From Macondimonas sp045864775 (GTDB lineage Bacteria > Pseudomonadota > Gammaproteobacteria > UBA5335): a stretch of DNA of 64,000 nucleotides. The position numbers were made by a program, and so were the translations under genes. Under the pieces are notes generated by a model. That model was not told the origin of the DNA. It ran no database searches and saw only the letters and a program-made list of their open reading frames with translations. Numbering within the stretch: the first letter of the stretch is position 1; every line of letters begins with the position of its first letter. The stretch is taken from assembly GCA_045864775.1 (NCBI GenBank), contig BTVR01000001.1, positions 744,001-808,000 of the forward strand. Direction: 5' to 3'. This document shows, one piece after another, positions 51,688-60,143 of this stretch.

Positions 51688-53136
51688 ATGGAACCGGCTC
51701 CGATCCCGCGCCCCGCCGACAGCACCCGGCTGCAGAACCTCATGCGGGAGGTGACGGAGCTGCTGCGCAAGCAGCATCTGGTCGAGCATCTGCTCGAGCG
51801 CACCGCCACGCCGCGCCCGGTGCTGGAACAGCAGGTCCTGCACCGCCAGCATCTGAGCGAACTGGAACGCAAGCTCGGCCAGTTGCACCCGGCCGACATC
51901 GCCCACATCCTCGAAGCCCTGCCGCCGGAGGACCGGCTGACCGTCTGGGATCTGGTCCGCGCCGATCTGGACGGGGAAATCCTGCTCGAGGTCTCGGACG
52001 CCGTCCGTGAAAGCCTCATCGCCCGCATGGATCAGGCCGAGTTGCAGGCCGCGGCAGCCCAGCTCGACGCGGACGAACTGGCGGACCTGGCGGCGGATCT
52101 GCCGCGCGACGTGCTGCAGCGCGTGCTCGATGCCATGGACGCGCAGAACCGCGCCCACCTGCAGGCCGCCCTGGCCTATCCCGACGACAGCGTGGGCGCG
52201 CTGATGGACTACGCGCCGGTCATCATCCGCGAGGACATCAGCCTGGACGTCGTGTACCGCTATCTGCGGCGCATGGGCGAACTGCCCGACCACACCGACA
52301 AGCTGTTCGTCACCGACCGCCGTGGACAGCTCAGTGGCGTCCTCCTGCTGCGCCGGCTGGTGGCGGAGGATCCCGAGCGTCGGGTCTCCGAGGTGATGGC
52401 GCGCGATGTCGTGACCTTTTCGCCGCTGGACGATGCCGCCGGCGCGGCGCAGGCCTTCGAGCGTTACGACCTCGTCTCGGCGCCGGTGATCGACGAGCGG
52501 CGCCGGGTCGTGGGCCGCCTGACCATCGACGTGGTGGTCGACTACCTGCAGGCGCTGCGCAACGCCGAGATGCTGGGGCGGGCCGGTCTGCGCGAAGACG
52601 AGGATCTCTTTGCCGGCGTGGGACCCAGCATCCGCAACCGCTGGCCCTGGCTGGCCGTGAACCTCGTCACGGCGCTCGTCGCCTCGCGCGTCATCGGCCT
52701 GTTCGAAGGCACGATCGAGCGGCTGGTCGCGCTGGCAGCATTGATGCCCATCGTCGCCGGCATCGGCGGCAATACGGGCAACCAGACCTCGGCCCTGATC
52801 ATTCGGGCCCTGGCCCTCGATCAGTTGAACGACAGCAACACCCACCGGCTGATCCGCAAGGAGCTGCGGGTTGCCCTCATCAACGGCCTCGTCTGGGGCG
52901 CCATCGTCGGGGCCGTGGCGTTTGCGCTCTACGGCAACCCGAAGCTCGGCATCGTCATGAGCGCCGCGATGCTGCTCAATCTGCTGCTGGCGGCCATGGC
53001 CGGGATGTCCATCCCGCTCGCCATGCATCGCCTGCGCCGCGACCCGGCCCTGGGCTCGAGCGTGCTGCTCACGGCCACGACCGACAGCGGCGGGTTCTTC
53101 ATTTTCCTCGGGCTGGCGAGCCTGTTCCTGCAATGA
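51688..53136 (+). CDS. mgtE: Magnesium transporter MgtE
   Basis: 482 residues. A cytosolic N-domain (PADIAHILEALPPEDRL, DELADLAADLP) is followed by two CBS domains (~residues 165-290, with YAPVIIREDIS and VSAPVIDERRRVVG), the plug helix, and five membrane helices with ALMPIVAGIGGNTGNQTSALIIRALAL, where MgtE keeps its Mg-selectivity aspartates/glycines, and TDSGGFFIFLGLA. The protein senses Mg through the N/CBS region and gates a Mg channel. It starts 22 bases after the DUF1841 stop; its own stop overlaps the next start by four bases. Confidence 0.96.
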   Translation: MEPAPIPRPADSTRLQNLMREVTELLRKQHLVEHLLERTATPRPVLEQQVLHRQHLSELERKLGQLHPADIAHILEALPPEDRLTVWDLVRADLDGEILLEVSDAVRESLIARMDQAELQAAAAQLDADELADLAADLPRDVLQRVLDAMDAQNRAHLQAALAYPDDSVGALMDYAPVIIREDISLDVVYRYLRRMGELPDHTDKLFVTDRRGQLSGVLLLRRLVAEDPERRVSEVMARDVVTFSPLDDAAGAAQAFERYDLVSAPVIDERRRVVGRLTIDVVVDYLQALRNAEMLGRAGLREDEDLFAGVGPSIRNRWPWLAVNLVTALVASRVIGLFEGTIERLVALAALMPIVAGIGGNTGNQTSALIIRALALDQLNDSNTHRLIRKELRVALINGLVWGAIVGAVAFALYGNPKLGIVMSAAMLLNLLLAAMAGMSIPLAMHRLRRDPALGSSVLLTATTDSGGFFIFLGLASLFLQ

Positions 53137-53675
53137 GCGCACAGCGGCGCGCCCCCCACCGCAGGCGGTTTGCCGCGCCGTTGCAGGCGACGCTGGTGCT
53201 GAGCGGTGTCCTGCTCGCCGCCTGCGCGCCGCCCCCGGCGCCGCCCCCGGCGCCCCTGACCGTTGCCGGACGCGCGGGCGACCTCCCGGCGCGGCGTCTG
53301 GAAGTGGTGTCCCAGGCCTTGGCCATGACCGGGCAGCCCTATCGCTCGGGCGGGGCCGCACCCGGCGGCTTCGACTGCAGCGGACTGGTGTCCTATGCCT
53401 ATGCCCAGGCCGGTTTCCGCCTGCCGCGCCGTGCCATCGAGCAGGCCGAGCGGGCGCGACGGCTGCCGCCACGGGCGCTGCAACCCGGCGATCTGCTGTT
53501 CTTCCGCATCGACGGAACCGTCTCCCACGTCGGCATCTACATGGGCGACGGGCGCATGGTCCACGCCCCTTCCTCGGGCAAGACGGTGCGCGTCGACACC
53601 ATCGATGCGCGCTATTGGGCCCCACGCTACGCCGGCGCCATCCCCATGCAGCAACTGCTCGCGGACGCCTCCTGA
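53133..53675 (+). CDS. NlpC/P60 cell-wall endopeptidase, lipoprotein
   Basis: 180 residues. The signal peptide ends in lipobox LLAAC (cysteine 31), followed by a Pro-rich linker. The catalytic domain has cysteine 82 in GGFDCSGLVSYAY, histidine 132 in SHVGIYMGDG and histidine 144 in MVHAP, the catalytic triad of NlpC/P60 enzymes that cleave D-Glu-meso-DAP bonds in peptidoglycan. The ATG overlaps the mgtE stop. It seems to be the last gene of the metG-rnf-nth-mgtE run; the gap to the SQR gene is 114 bases. Confidence 0.92.
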   Translation: MSAQRRAPHRRRFAAPLQATLVLSGVLLAACAPPPAPPPAPLTVAGRAGDLPARRLEVVSQALAMTGQPYRSGGAAPGGFDCSGLVSYAYAQAGFRLPRRAIEQAERARRLPPRALQPGDLLFFRIDGTVSHVGIYMGDGRMVHAPSSGKTVRVDTIDARYWAPRYAGAIPMQQLLADAS

Positions 53676-53789
53676 TGCTCCGATGGCCGCTGTCGCGACG
53701 ACTGGGCCGGCGATGACACGAAACGCGGCTGAACCCTGCACCCGTTCCAGCTATCTTTGAACGAGCGCAACCCTTCCGGAGAAACGCCC

Positions 53790-55043
53790 ATGGTCCCCGC
53801 ACCACTTCCCTTCTCGACCCACCAGATCGTCATCATCGGTGGGGGCGCCGCCGGGCTGGCCGTCGCCGCGCGCCTGATGCGCCTGAACAACCGGCTGGAC
53901 GTCGCGGTCATCGAACCGGCCGAGTTTCACTACTACCAGCCCGGCTGGACCCTGGTCGGCGCCGGCGTTTTCGCCGACACGCACACGCGCCGGTCGATGG
54001 CCGGCCTGATGCCGATGGGCGTCACCTGGATCCGCAACGCGGTGGCGGGCATCGAGCCCGACCACAATCAGCTGATCCTCGCCGACGGCCAGACCATCGG
54101 CTATGAGCACCTGATCGTCTGCTCCGGCATCGTCTGCGACTGGGATGCCATTGCGGGGCTCGCCGACACGCTGGGCCGGAACGGTGTGTGCAGCAACTAC
54201 CGCTATGATCTGGCGCCCTACACCTGGCGGTGCATCCAGGACTTCACAGGCGGCAATGCCGTCTTCACCGCCGCGCCCATGCCGTTCAAATGCCCCGGCG
54301 CGCCACAGAAGATCCTGTATCTGGCCGCCGATCACTTCCAGCGCAACGGCCGGGCGGCCGCGCTGCACTACTACTGCGCCACCCCGACGATCTTCGGCGT
54401 GCCGCCCTTCGCCCGCGCCCTGGAAAAAGTGGCGGATCGCTATGGCGTCGAACGCCACTATCAGCACAACCTGGTGGCCGTGGACGGCGCCGGGCGCGTG
54501 GCGACCTTCGAACAGACCGGTCCGGACGGCCAGAAGACCCGGATCGAGCAGCCGTTCGACCTGCTGCACGTCACGCCGCCCCAGCGACCCGCCGACTTCA
54601 TCCGGACCAGCGCGCTCGCCAACGCGGCCGGTTATGTGGACGTCGACAAGTTCAGCCTGCGCCATGTGCGGTACCCGAACGTCCATGCCCTGGGAGACGT
54701 GGCCTCGACCCCGAATTCCAAGACCGCCGGCGCGGTGCGCCAGCAGGCCCCGGTGGTGGTCAGGAACCTGCTCGCCCAGCTCGCCGGCAAGGAAGGCAGC
54801 GCGCGCTACGACGGCTACGGCACCTGCCCGCTGACGACCGCGAACGGCCGGGTCATACTGGCCGAATTCGTCTACGACGGCGTGGTCACGCCCAGCTTTC
54901 CGCTCGATCCCTATGTCGAACGGCGCAGCATGTGGTGGCTCAAGACCAGCCTGCTGCCTTTTCTGTATTGGGAAGTCATGCTGCGCGGCTACGAGATGAA
55001 CCGGCCCCATCATCGCGTGCGGAACCATCCGGAACCCGCATGA
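53790..55043 (+). CDS. Sulfide:quinone oxidoreductase, mitochondrial-like type
   Basis: 417 residues. FAD is bound by VIIGGGAAGLAVAARL (residues 14-29). The two redox cysteines are C168 in PFKCPGAPQKILY and C346 in GTCPLTTANGRVILAEF; their spacing of 178 equals that between the catalytic cysteines of human SQRDL, whose sequence this enzyme follows closely (LHVTPPQRPADF, YPNVHALGDVASTPNSKTAGA, PFLYWEVMLRGY). Further cysteines are C111 and C116. It oxidises sulfide and reduces quinone at the membrane. ATG 53790 has GGAG nine bases upstream; a TTG at 53757 is less likely. No persulfide dioxygenase gene is adjacent. Confidence 0.93.
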   Translation: MVPAPLPFSTHQIVIIGGGAAGLAVAARLMRLNNRLDVAVIEPAEFHYYQPGWTLVGAGVFADTHTRRSMAGLMPMGVTWIRNAVAGIEPDHNQLILADGQTIGYEHLIVCSGIVCDWDAIAGLADTLGRNGVCSNYRYDLAPYTWRCIQDFTGGNAVFTAAPMPFKCPGAPQKILYLAADHFQRNGRAAALHYYCATPTIFGVPPFARALEKVADRYGVERHYQHNLVAVDGAGRVATFEQTGPDGQKTRIEQPFDLLHVTPPQRPADFIRTSALANAAGYVDVDKFSLRHVRYPNVHALGDVASTPNSKTAGAVRQQAPVVVRNLLAQLAGKEGSARYDGYGTCPLTTANGRVILAEFVYDGVVTPSFPLDPYVERRSMWWLKTSLLPFLYWEVMLRGYEMNRPHHRVRNHPEPA

Positions 55044-55194
55044 GCGGAACGGGTCGATGGGGGGCGGACGGGCCGCCGCGGCCCACCTCGATAAATCCCG
55101 CCTATGGTCGCTTAATGTTTTTTTCATTTCATTTATCTGTCTCGATTGCATACCATCAACCCGTGCCCGACTTTCACCCACAAGGAGTTCAGCC

Positions 55195-55794
55195 ATGAGC
55201 GTTCTGGTCAGCCAAGCCGCCCCCGACTTCACCGCCGCGGCCGTCATGCCCGATGGCAGCATCAAGGAAAACTTCCGCCTGTCCGACTACAAGGGCCAAT
55301 ATGTGGTCCTGTTCTTCTGGCCGCTCGATTTCACCTTCGTGTGCCCCTCCGAGATCATCGCCCACGACCATCGCGTGTCCAAGTTCAAGGAACTGGGCGT
55401 GCAGGTCATCGGCGTCTCCATCGACTCGCCGTTCACCCACCACGCCTGGCGCAATACGCCGGTCGACAAGGGCGGCATCGGCGCGGTGCAATTCCCCATC
55501 GTCGCGGACGTGCGCCATGAGATCGTGCGCGCCTACGGCGTCGAGCATCCGGACGGCGTCGCGCTGCGGGCGTCCTTCCTGATCGACAAGAACGGCGTCG
55601 TGCAGCACCAGGTGGTCAACAACCTGCCGCTGGGGCGCGAAGTCGACGAAATGTTGCGCCTGGCCGAAGCGCTGCAGTTCACTGAAGAACATGGCGAGGT
55701 CTGCCCGGCCGGCTGGCGCAAGGGCAAGCCCGGCATGAAGCCGACCGCCGAGGGCGTGGCCAGCTATCTGGCGTCGCACAGCAGCGATCTGTAA
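55195..55794 (+). CDS. 2-Cys peroxiredoxin (AhpC/Tsa family)
   Basis: 199 residues. The peroxidatic cysteine is C50 in DFTFVCPSE and the resolving cysteine C170 in GEVCPAGW, the arrangement of typical 2-Cys peroxiredoxins; both TRX-fold surrounding motifs (FWPLDFTF) are conserved. It reduces H2O2 and organic peroxides. A ribosome site AAGGAG precedes ATG 55195, and the 150-base upstream region is AT-rich (T-tracts at 55117-55140), suggesting its own promoter. trxB, 104 bases downstream, could supply its reductant via thioredoxin. Confidence 0.95.
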   Translation: MSVLVSQAAPDFTAAAVMPDGSIKENFRLSDYKGQYVVLFFWPLDFTFVCPSEIIAHDHRVSKFKELGVQVIGVSIDSPFTHHAWRNTPVDKGGIGAVQFPIVADVRHEIVRAYGVEHPDGVALRASFLIDKNGVVQHQVVNNLPLGREVDEMLRLAEALQFTEEHGEVCPAGWRKGKPGMKPTAEGVASYLASHSSDL

Positions 55795-55898
55795 GGTCCC
55801 GTCGATCGCAGGAGAGGTCGACCCGCGCGGCCGGCCTCTTCACCTGCGGCGAGGACCGGCTGTTCTCTCCATTTCATCCAGGATTTGAGGAATTCCCC

Positions 55899-56849
55899 AT
55901 GGGCCAGAGCACCCACGCGCGTTTGCTGATCCTCGGTTCGGGCCCGGCCGGCTACACCGCCGCCATCTATGCCGCGCGCGCCAATCTCAAGCCCGTGCTG
56001 GTCACGGGCATCCAGATGGGCGGCCAGTTGACCACCACGACCGAGGTCGACAACTGGCCCGGCGGCGCCGAAGGGCTGCAGGGCCCCGGTCTGATGGACG
56101 AGCTGAAGGCCCACGCCGAGCGCTTCGACACGCAGATCGTGTTCGATCACATCCACACCGCAAACCTGCAGCAGCGACCCTTCCGACTGGAAGGCGACAG
56201 CGGCGTCTATACCTGTGATGCGCTGATCATCGCGACGGGCGCCAGCGCCCGCTATCTCGGCTTGCCCTCCGAACAGGCCTTCATGGGCAAGGGTGTTTCG
56301 GCCTGCGCCACCTGCGACGGATTTTTCTATCGCAATCAGCGCGTCGCCGTGATCGGCGGCGGCAACACGGCGGTCGAAGAAGCGCTGTATCTGTCCAACA
56401 TCGCGGCCCACGTCACGGTCGTCCACCGCCGCGATCGCTTCCGTGCCGAAAAGATCCTGCAGGACAAGCTGTTCGCACGTGAGCGCGAAGGCAAGGTCAG
56501 CCTGCTGTGGAATCACGAACTGGACGAGGTCCTGGGCGACGCATCCGGCGTGACGGGCATTCGGGCGCGTGCCACGACCGGCGAGACGCAGGACATCGCC
56601 GTCGCCGGTGTGTTCATCGCCATCGGCCATACGCCCAACAGCCAGCTCTTCGAGGGACAGCTCGAGATGCAGAACGGCTATCTCAAGGTCAAAAGCGGTC
56701 TCGAGGGCAACGCGACGGCGACCTCCATCCCCGGCGTGTTCGCGGCCGGCGACGTCATGGACCACGTGTATCGCCAGGCGATCACCTCCGCCGGCACCGG
56801 TTGCATGGCTGCGCTGGACGCCGAGCGCTATCTCGACAACCCTGTCTGA
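55899..56849 (+). CDS. trxB: Thioredoxin reductase
   Basis: 316 residues, the size of low-molecular-weight thioredoxin reductases. FAD is bound at ILGSGPAGYTAAIYAARA (residues 11-28), the redox pair is C136/C139 in SACATCDGFFYR, NADPH binds at VAVIGGGNTAVEEALYL, and the second FAD motif is GVFAAGDVMDH. It reduces thioredoxin with NADPH. Placement after the peroxiredoxin fits a thioredoxin-dependent peroxide defence. The 265 bases after it contain no gene except the tRNA promoter at their end. Confidence 0.97.
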   Translation: MGQSTHARLLILGSGPAGYTAAIYAARANLKPVLVTGIQMGGQLTTTTEVDNWPGGAEGLQGPGLMDELKAHAERFDTQIVFDHIHTANLQQRPFRLEGDSGVYTCDALIIATGASARYLGLPSEQAFMGKGVSACATCDGFFYRNQRVAVIGGGNTAVEEALYLSNIAAHVTVVHRRDRFRAEKILQDKLFAREREGKVSLLWNHELDEVLGDASGVTGIRARATTGETQDIAVAGVFIAIGHTPNSQLFEGQLEMQNGYLKVKSGLEGNATATSIPGVFAAGDVMDHVYRQAITSAGTGCMAALDAERYLDNPV

Positions 56850-57071
56850 GCAGAGGTCGCCAAGGAGGCACGCTGATCATTGTCAGAGACGCCAAGATGG
56901 GCTTGACGTCAGCAGACCGGGCGCGACGGTCGCCGGAGACGCCGGCGCGTCGAGCACGGCAGGGATCAGAGGAGCGGCTGAGCCCGCCCCGCTGACGCTG
57001 CCTCGCGCCATCGCAGCGCCCTTGTAGACCTTTGCGACAAGAAACCACCGAGGCTGGAAGCGTTCTTTTCC

Positions 57072-57100
57072 TTGACGCTTGCCGGGGCGTCGGCTAGGAT
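57072..57100 (+). promoter_or_regulatory. Sigma-70 promoter of tRNA-Asn
   Basis: TTGACG (-35, 57072-57077), a 17-base spacer, and TAGGAT (-10, 57095-57100) end 14 bases before the mature tRNA 5' end at 57115, the right distance for initiation near 57107. Five of six -35 positions and four of six -10 positions match consensus. Confidence 0.82.
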
Positions 57101-57114
57101 TTGCGGCTTGTTGT

Positions 57115-57190
57115 TCCCCGGTAGCTCAGTCGGTAGAGCAGGTGACTGTTAATCACCGGGTCGGCGGTTCGAGTCCGTCCCGGGGAGCCA
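57115..57190 (+). tRNA. tRNA-Asn(GTT)
   Basis: 76 bases forming a full cloverleaf: acceptor TCCCCGG/CCGGGGA, D-arm GCTC...GAGC with AGTCGGTA, anticodon arm GGTGA CTGTTAA TCACC with anticodon GTT, variable GGGTC, T-arm GGCGG TTCGAGT CCGTC, and an encoded CCA end. GTT reads asparagine codons. Confidence 0.98.
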
Positions 57191-57238
57191 TCCAACCAAT
57201 AAAAGGCCGGGCAATGCCCGGTTTTTTATTGGTTGGAT
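57190..57238 (+). terminator. tRNA terminator within a long extended hairpin
   Basis: The inner stem CCGGGC/GCCCGG (57207-57212, 57216-57221) with loop AAT is followed by six T, a good terminator. Outside it, 15 further bases pair perfectly (57190-57204 with 57224-57238), starting at the last A of the tRNA CCA, so the whole element is a nearly continuous hairpin of about 49 bases. Confidence 0.85.
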
Positions 57239-57264
57239 GGTCTCTGCCCATCCTGCGCCGAACC

Positions 57265-57783
57265 TCAGCCGATGAACTTGCGCGCGGCAGCGACCGTCGC
57301 CTCGCAGGACTTGGCCATATCGGCGCAAATGGCATGCTGTTTCGCGTGCTGGCGGCATTCCTCGGCGCAATCCTCGCATTCCTTCATGCAAACGTTCGCC
57401 ATGGCCTTGGCATGCGGCGAGTCATTGAGCGTGAGCTTGACCGCGGCTTCGCAGACCGCAATGGTGTTTTCGACCAGCATGCCGCATTGCGCCAGGCTGG
57501 TATCTCCGCTCTTGAACGTCTGAAAAATATGCGCCAGACAGGCGTTGCCGACGGTCACACAGTCGGCCGCGGCGGCACTGAAGGAGTCGCCAGTCTTCCC
57601 GGCATCCGCGCCATGCACATGACCCTTGACCGCTTCGGCCGCCGCCGCCAGGGGAAAGCCCCCCACCGCCGCCAACGCCCCCATGGCCGTGAGGACGTGG
57701 CGGCGCGTCACCTGTGTGGCGCGATCGATCGCCTGCTCTTCTCCGGCCGCCGCCGGAACCACTGCGCGGGTCGCGTCTGCCAT
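57265..57783 (-). CDS. Tat-exported copper-storage protein (Csp1-like four-helix bundle)
   Basis: 172 residues. A twin-arginine leader (TRRHVLTAMGALAAVGG, R27-R28) precedes a helical domain with ten cysteines (75, 82, 100, 111, 132, 136, 139, 143, 153, 160), many spaced by 3-4 or 7 residues as along one helix face (VCMKECEDCAEECRQH). This is the pattern of Csp copper-storage proteins, four-helix bundles filled with Cu(I) thiolates; Csp1 is Tat-exported. It stands alone, convergent with the tRNA, and divergent from arsR. Metal identity is by family, not proven. Confidence 0.88.
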   Translation of the reverse strand: MADATRAVVPAAAGEEQAIDRATQVTRRHVLTAMGALAAVGGFPLAAAAEAVKGHVHGADAGKTGDSFSAAAADCVTVGNACLAHIFQTFKSGDTSLAQCGMLVENTIAVCEAAVKLTLNDSPHAKAMANVCMKECEDCAEECRQHAKQHAICADMAKSCEATVAAARKFIG

Positions 57784-57964
57784 CTTCGTCTCCTGGTGAG
57801 GGCCAAAGGCTCGGGGGTTGAAATTCGCAGGCTCAAAGCCGTTTTAGCTCATCGACATCAGAAACGCCATGGGGAATCGGCCGAGACACCGCATGAACGC
57901 ACGGCCGCCGTGGGGGCGCTTACGGCCGCTTGAAATAAATCGTGTTTTCTGGAACTATCGATAC

Positions 57965-58297
57965 ATGAACGAAACCGAAGCTTTGCACGCGCTCACCGCG
58001 CTGGCGCACGGCACCCGCCTCGGCATCTTCCGGCTACTGATCCAGGAGAGCCCCGACGGACTGCCCGCTGGCGCTATCGCGGCGCGCCTGAATGTGCTGC
58101 AGAACACGCTCTCGGCCCATTTGCGCATCCTGGAACAGGCACATCTGGTCCAGGGCACACGGGCGGGCCGCAGCATCCGCTACCGCGCCGACCATGCCGG
58201 CATGCAGGCTCTGCTGACGTATCTGCTGGCGGACTGTTGCCAGGGCGACACGGCCATCTGCGCTCCGCTGATGGAAACCCTGCGGTGCGCCTGCTAG
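57965..58297 (+). CDS. arsR: ArsR/SmtB family arsenic-responsive repressor
   Basis: 110 residues. Winged-helix DNA-binding domain: LTALAHGTRLGIFRLLIQ, AARLNVLQNTLSAHLRILEQA and AGRSIRYRAD. C-terminal cysteines C91-C92 and C99 (DCCQGDTAIC) resemble the three As(III) ligands in ArsR of Acidithiobacillus (C95, C96, C102), and C108/C110 end the chain. It should repress its own gene and arsC. Upstream, TTGAAA (57930-57935) and AACTAT (57953-57958) are spaced by 17 bases but the -10 is weak and would make the message nearly leaderless. Confidence 0.9.
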   Translation: MNETEALHALTALAHGTRLGIFRLLIQESPDGLPAGAIAARLNVLQNTLSAHLRILEQAHLVQGTRAGRSIRYRADHAGMQALLTYLLADCCQGDTAICAPLMETLRCAC

Positions 58298-58343
58298 CGC
58301 CAAGCGCGCCGCCGTGTCGCTCAATTTGACTGGAGATCCCGGC

Positions 58344-58838
58344 ATGTCCGATCGGTTATACAACGTGCTTTTTCTCTGCACCGGCAACTCGGCCCGCAGC
58401 ATCCTCGCCGAAGCCATCCTGAACCGCCTGGGAGCGGGTCGCTTCCGGGCCCACAGCGCGGGCAGCTTTCCCAAGGGTGCGGTGCATCCCTTGGCGCTGG
58501 ATCTGCTGCAGCGGCAAAACCACCCGACCGCAGTGCTGCGCTCCAAGAGCTGGGATGAGTTCGCCACCGCCGATGCGCCGCCGCTCGATTTCGTCTTCAC
58601 CGTCTGCGATCAGGCGGCCGGCGAGGCATGCCCGGTCTGGCCCGGCCAGCCCATGACCGCCCACTGGGGTCTTCCGGATCCCGCCGCAGTCGACGGCACG
58701 CCAGCGGAACAAGGCCTCGCCTTCGCCGACACCTATCGCCGCCTCGAGCGGCGCATCGGTGCCTTCGTCAACCTGCCGCTGGCGAGCCTGGACCGCATGG
58801 CACTGCAACGTCGCCTCGTCGCGATCGGCGAGGCCTGA
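58344..58838 (+). CDS. arsC: Arsenate reductase ArsC, low-molecular-weight phosphatase type
   Basis: 164 residues. The phosphate-loop CTGNSARS puts the nucleophile at C12; further cysteines C88 (TVCDQAAGEACP) and C96 correspond to the redox pair of thioredoxin-linked ArsC (C82/C89 in plasmid pI258). It reduces arsenate to arsenite using thioredoxin, so trxB 1.5 kb upstream could serve it. ATG 58344 has GGAG nine bases before; a GTG at 58314 is less likely. It follows arsR after 46 bases. No arsB/acr3 efflux gene is seen next to it. Confidence 0.9.
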   Translation: MSDRLYNVLFLCTGNSARSILAEAILNRLGAGRFRAHSAGSFPKGAVHPLALDLLQRQNHPTAVLRSKSWDEFATADAPPLDFVFTVCDQAAGEACPVWPGQPMTAHWGLPDPAAVDGTPAEQGLAFADTYRRLERRIGAFVNLPLASLDRMALQRRLVAIGEA

Positions 58839-58896
58839 GCCACACCACTCCCGCCGAAAAGCGCCGCCGGGCATCGCGCGGGGCGGCGCAGGCCGG

Positions 58897-60027
58897 TCAG
58901 ACGACTTTCCGTTCTTTCAGCGCGGCGATCTCGGCAGCCGTAAACCCCCAGTCCGCGAGCGCTTCGTCGTTGTGCTGACCGGCCTTGGGCGGCTCGGAGG
59001 GCAGTTCGGGCACCGTGCGGCTGAAACGGGGCGCCGGCGCCGGCTGCACCACGCCGTCGCGGGTGACGAAGGTCTGCCGGGCGACGTTGTGCGGATGGCG
59101 CGGCGCCTCGTCCATGCTCAGCACCGGGCCGAAACAGACGTCGGTGCCTTCCATGATCTCGGTCCACTCGTCCCGCGTCCGGGTCAGGAACACCGCCTGC
59201 AGCTTGGCCTTGAGCGCCGGCCACTGGCGCTGATTCATCTGGTTGCGAAACTCAGGATCGTCCTTGAGTCCGGTCTTTTCCAGCAGCAAGGCGTAGAACT
59301 GCGGTTCGATGGAACCGATGGCGACGTGACGGCCGTCCTTGCAGGTGTAGGTGTCGTAGAAGTGGGCCGCGCCGTCGAGCAGGTTGCTTTCCGGGCTGTC
59401 CTTCCACATGCCTGCGGCCTTGAAACCGTACATCATGGTCATCAGCAGCGCGGCGCCGTCGGTCATGGCGGTGTCGATCACCTGGCCCTTGCCGGAGCGC
59501 TGCCGCTCCAGCAGCGCACAGACGATGCCGTAGGCCTGCAGCAACCCGCCGCCGCCGAAATCCCCGACCAGGTTGATCGGCGGCACGGGGCGTTCACCCG
59601 CCCGGCCGATGGCGTGCAACGCGCCGCTGATGGCGATGTAGTTCATGTCATGCCCGGCCGCGTGAGCCAGCGGTCCGTACTGTCCCCAGCCGGTCATGCG
59701 CGCATAGACGAGCCTGGGATTGCGCGCCAGGCACACCTCCGGTCCCAGCCCGAGCCGCTCCATGACGCCCGGCCGGTAGCCTTCCATCAGCACGTCGGCC
59801 TGCTCGGCCAGACGCAGCACCGCCTCGACGCCCTCGGGTTTCTTGAGATCCACGGTGACCGAGCGCCGGCCACGACCGAGCACGTCGAACTTGCCGGAGA
59901 GACCCGGGATGTTCTTCTTGTCGACGCGCAGGATCTCGGCGCCCATGTCCGCCAGCATCATGCCGCAGAACGGACCCGGCCCGATGCCGGCGATTTCGAG
60001 GATCTTGATGCCTTCCAATGGTCCCAT
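58897..60027 (-). CDS. Alpha-methylacyl-CoA racemase (CaiB/BaiF family)
   Basis: 376 residues. The type III CoA-transferase fold is shown by MGPLEGIKILEIAGIGPGPF, VLMEGYRPGVM and RQRSGKGQVID. Histidine 126, aspartate 156 and glutamate 241 occupy exactly the numbers of the catalytic residues of Mycobacterium tuberculosis MCR, supporting a racemase rather than a transferase. Such enzymes interconvert 2R/2S-methylacyl-CoAs. ATG 60027 is chosen since GGGAGG lies seven bases upstream and the domain starts at once. No other fatty-acid gene is adjacent. Confidence 0.88.
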   Translation of the reverse strand: MGPLEGIKILEIAGIGPGPFCGMMLADMGAEILRVDKKNIPGLSGKFDVLGRGRRSVTVDLKKPEGVEAVLRLAEQADVLMEGYRPGVMERLGLGPEVCLARNPRLVYARMTGWGQYGPLAHAAGHDMNYIAISGALHAIGRAGERPVPPINLVGDFGGGGLLQAYGIVCALLERQRSGKGQVIDTAMTDGAALLMTMMYGFKAAGMWKDSPESNLLDGAAHFYDTYTCKDGRHVAIGSIEPQFYALLLEKTGLKDDPEFRNQMNQRQWPALKAKLQAVFLTRTRDEWTEIMEGTDVCFGPVLSMDEAPRHPHNVARQTFVTRDGVVQPAPAPRFSRTVPELPSEPPKAGQHNDEALADWGFTAAEIAALKERKVV

Positions 60028-60143
60028 GAGGTGCCTCCCTGGCAGGTGGACGCGGCCTTCCGGTTGCCGCACGAACTGCCAAGCATAGCCGATCGGCATC
60101 CTCGCGCACGCCGCGTGAGGCTCGCATGACAGCCCCAGCGTCC

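Noticed and set aside
57930..57958. TTGAAA / AACTAT as the arsR promoter
   Set aside because: Spacing of 17 is right, but the -10 matches consensus at only three of six bases and would leave almost no leader; kept only as a remark.
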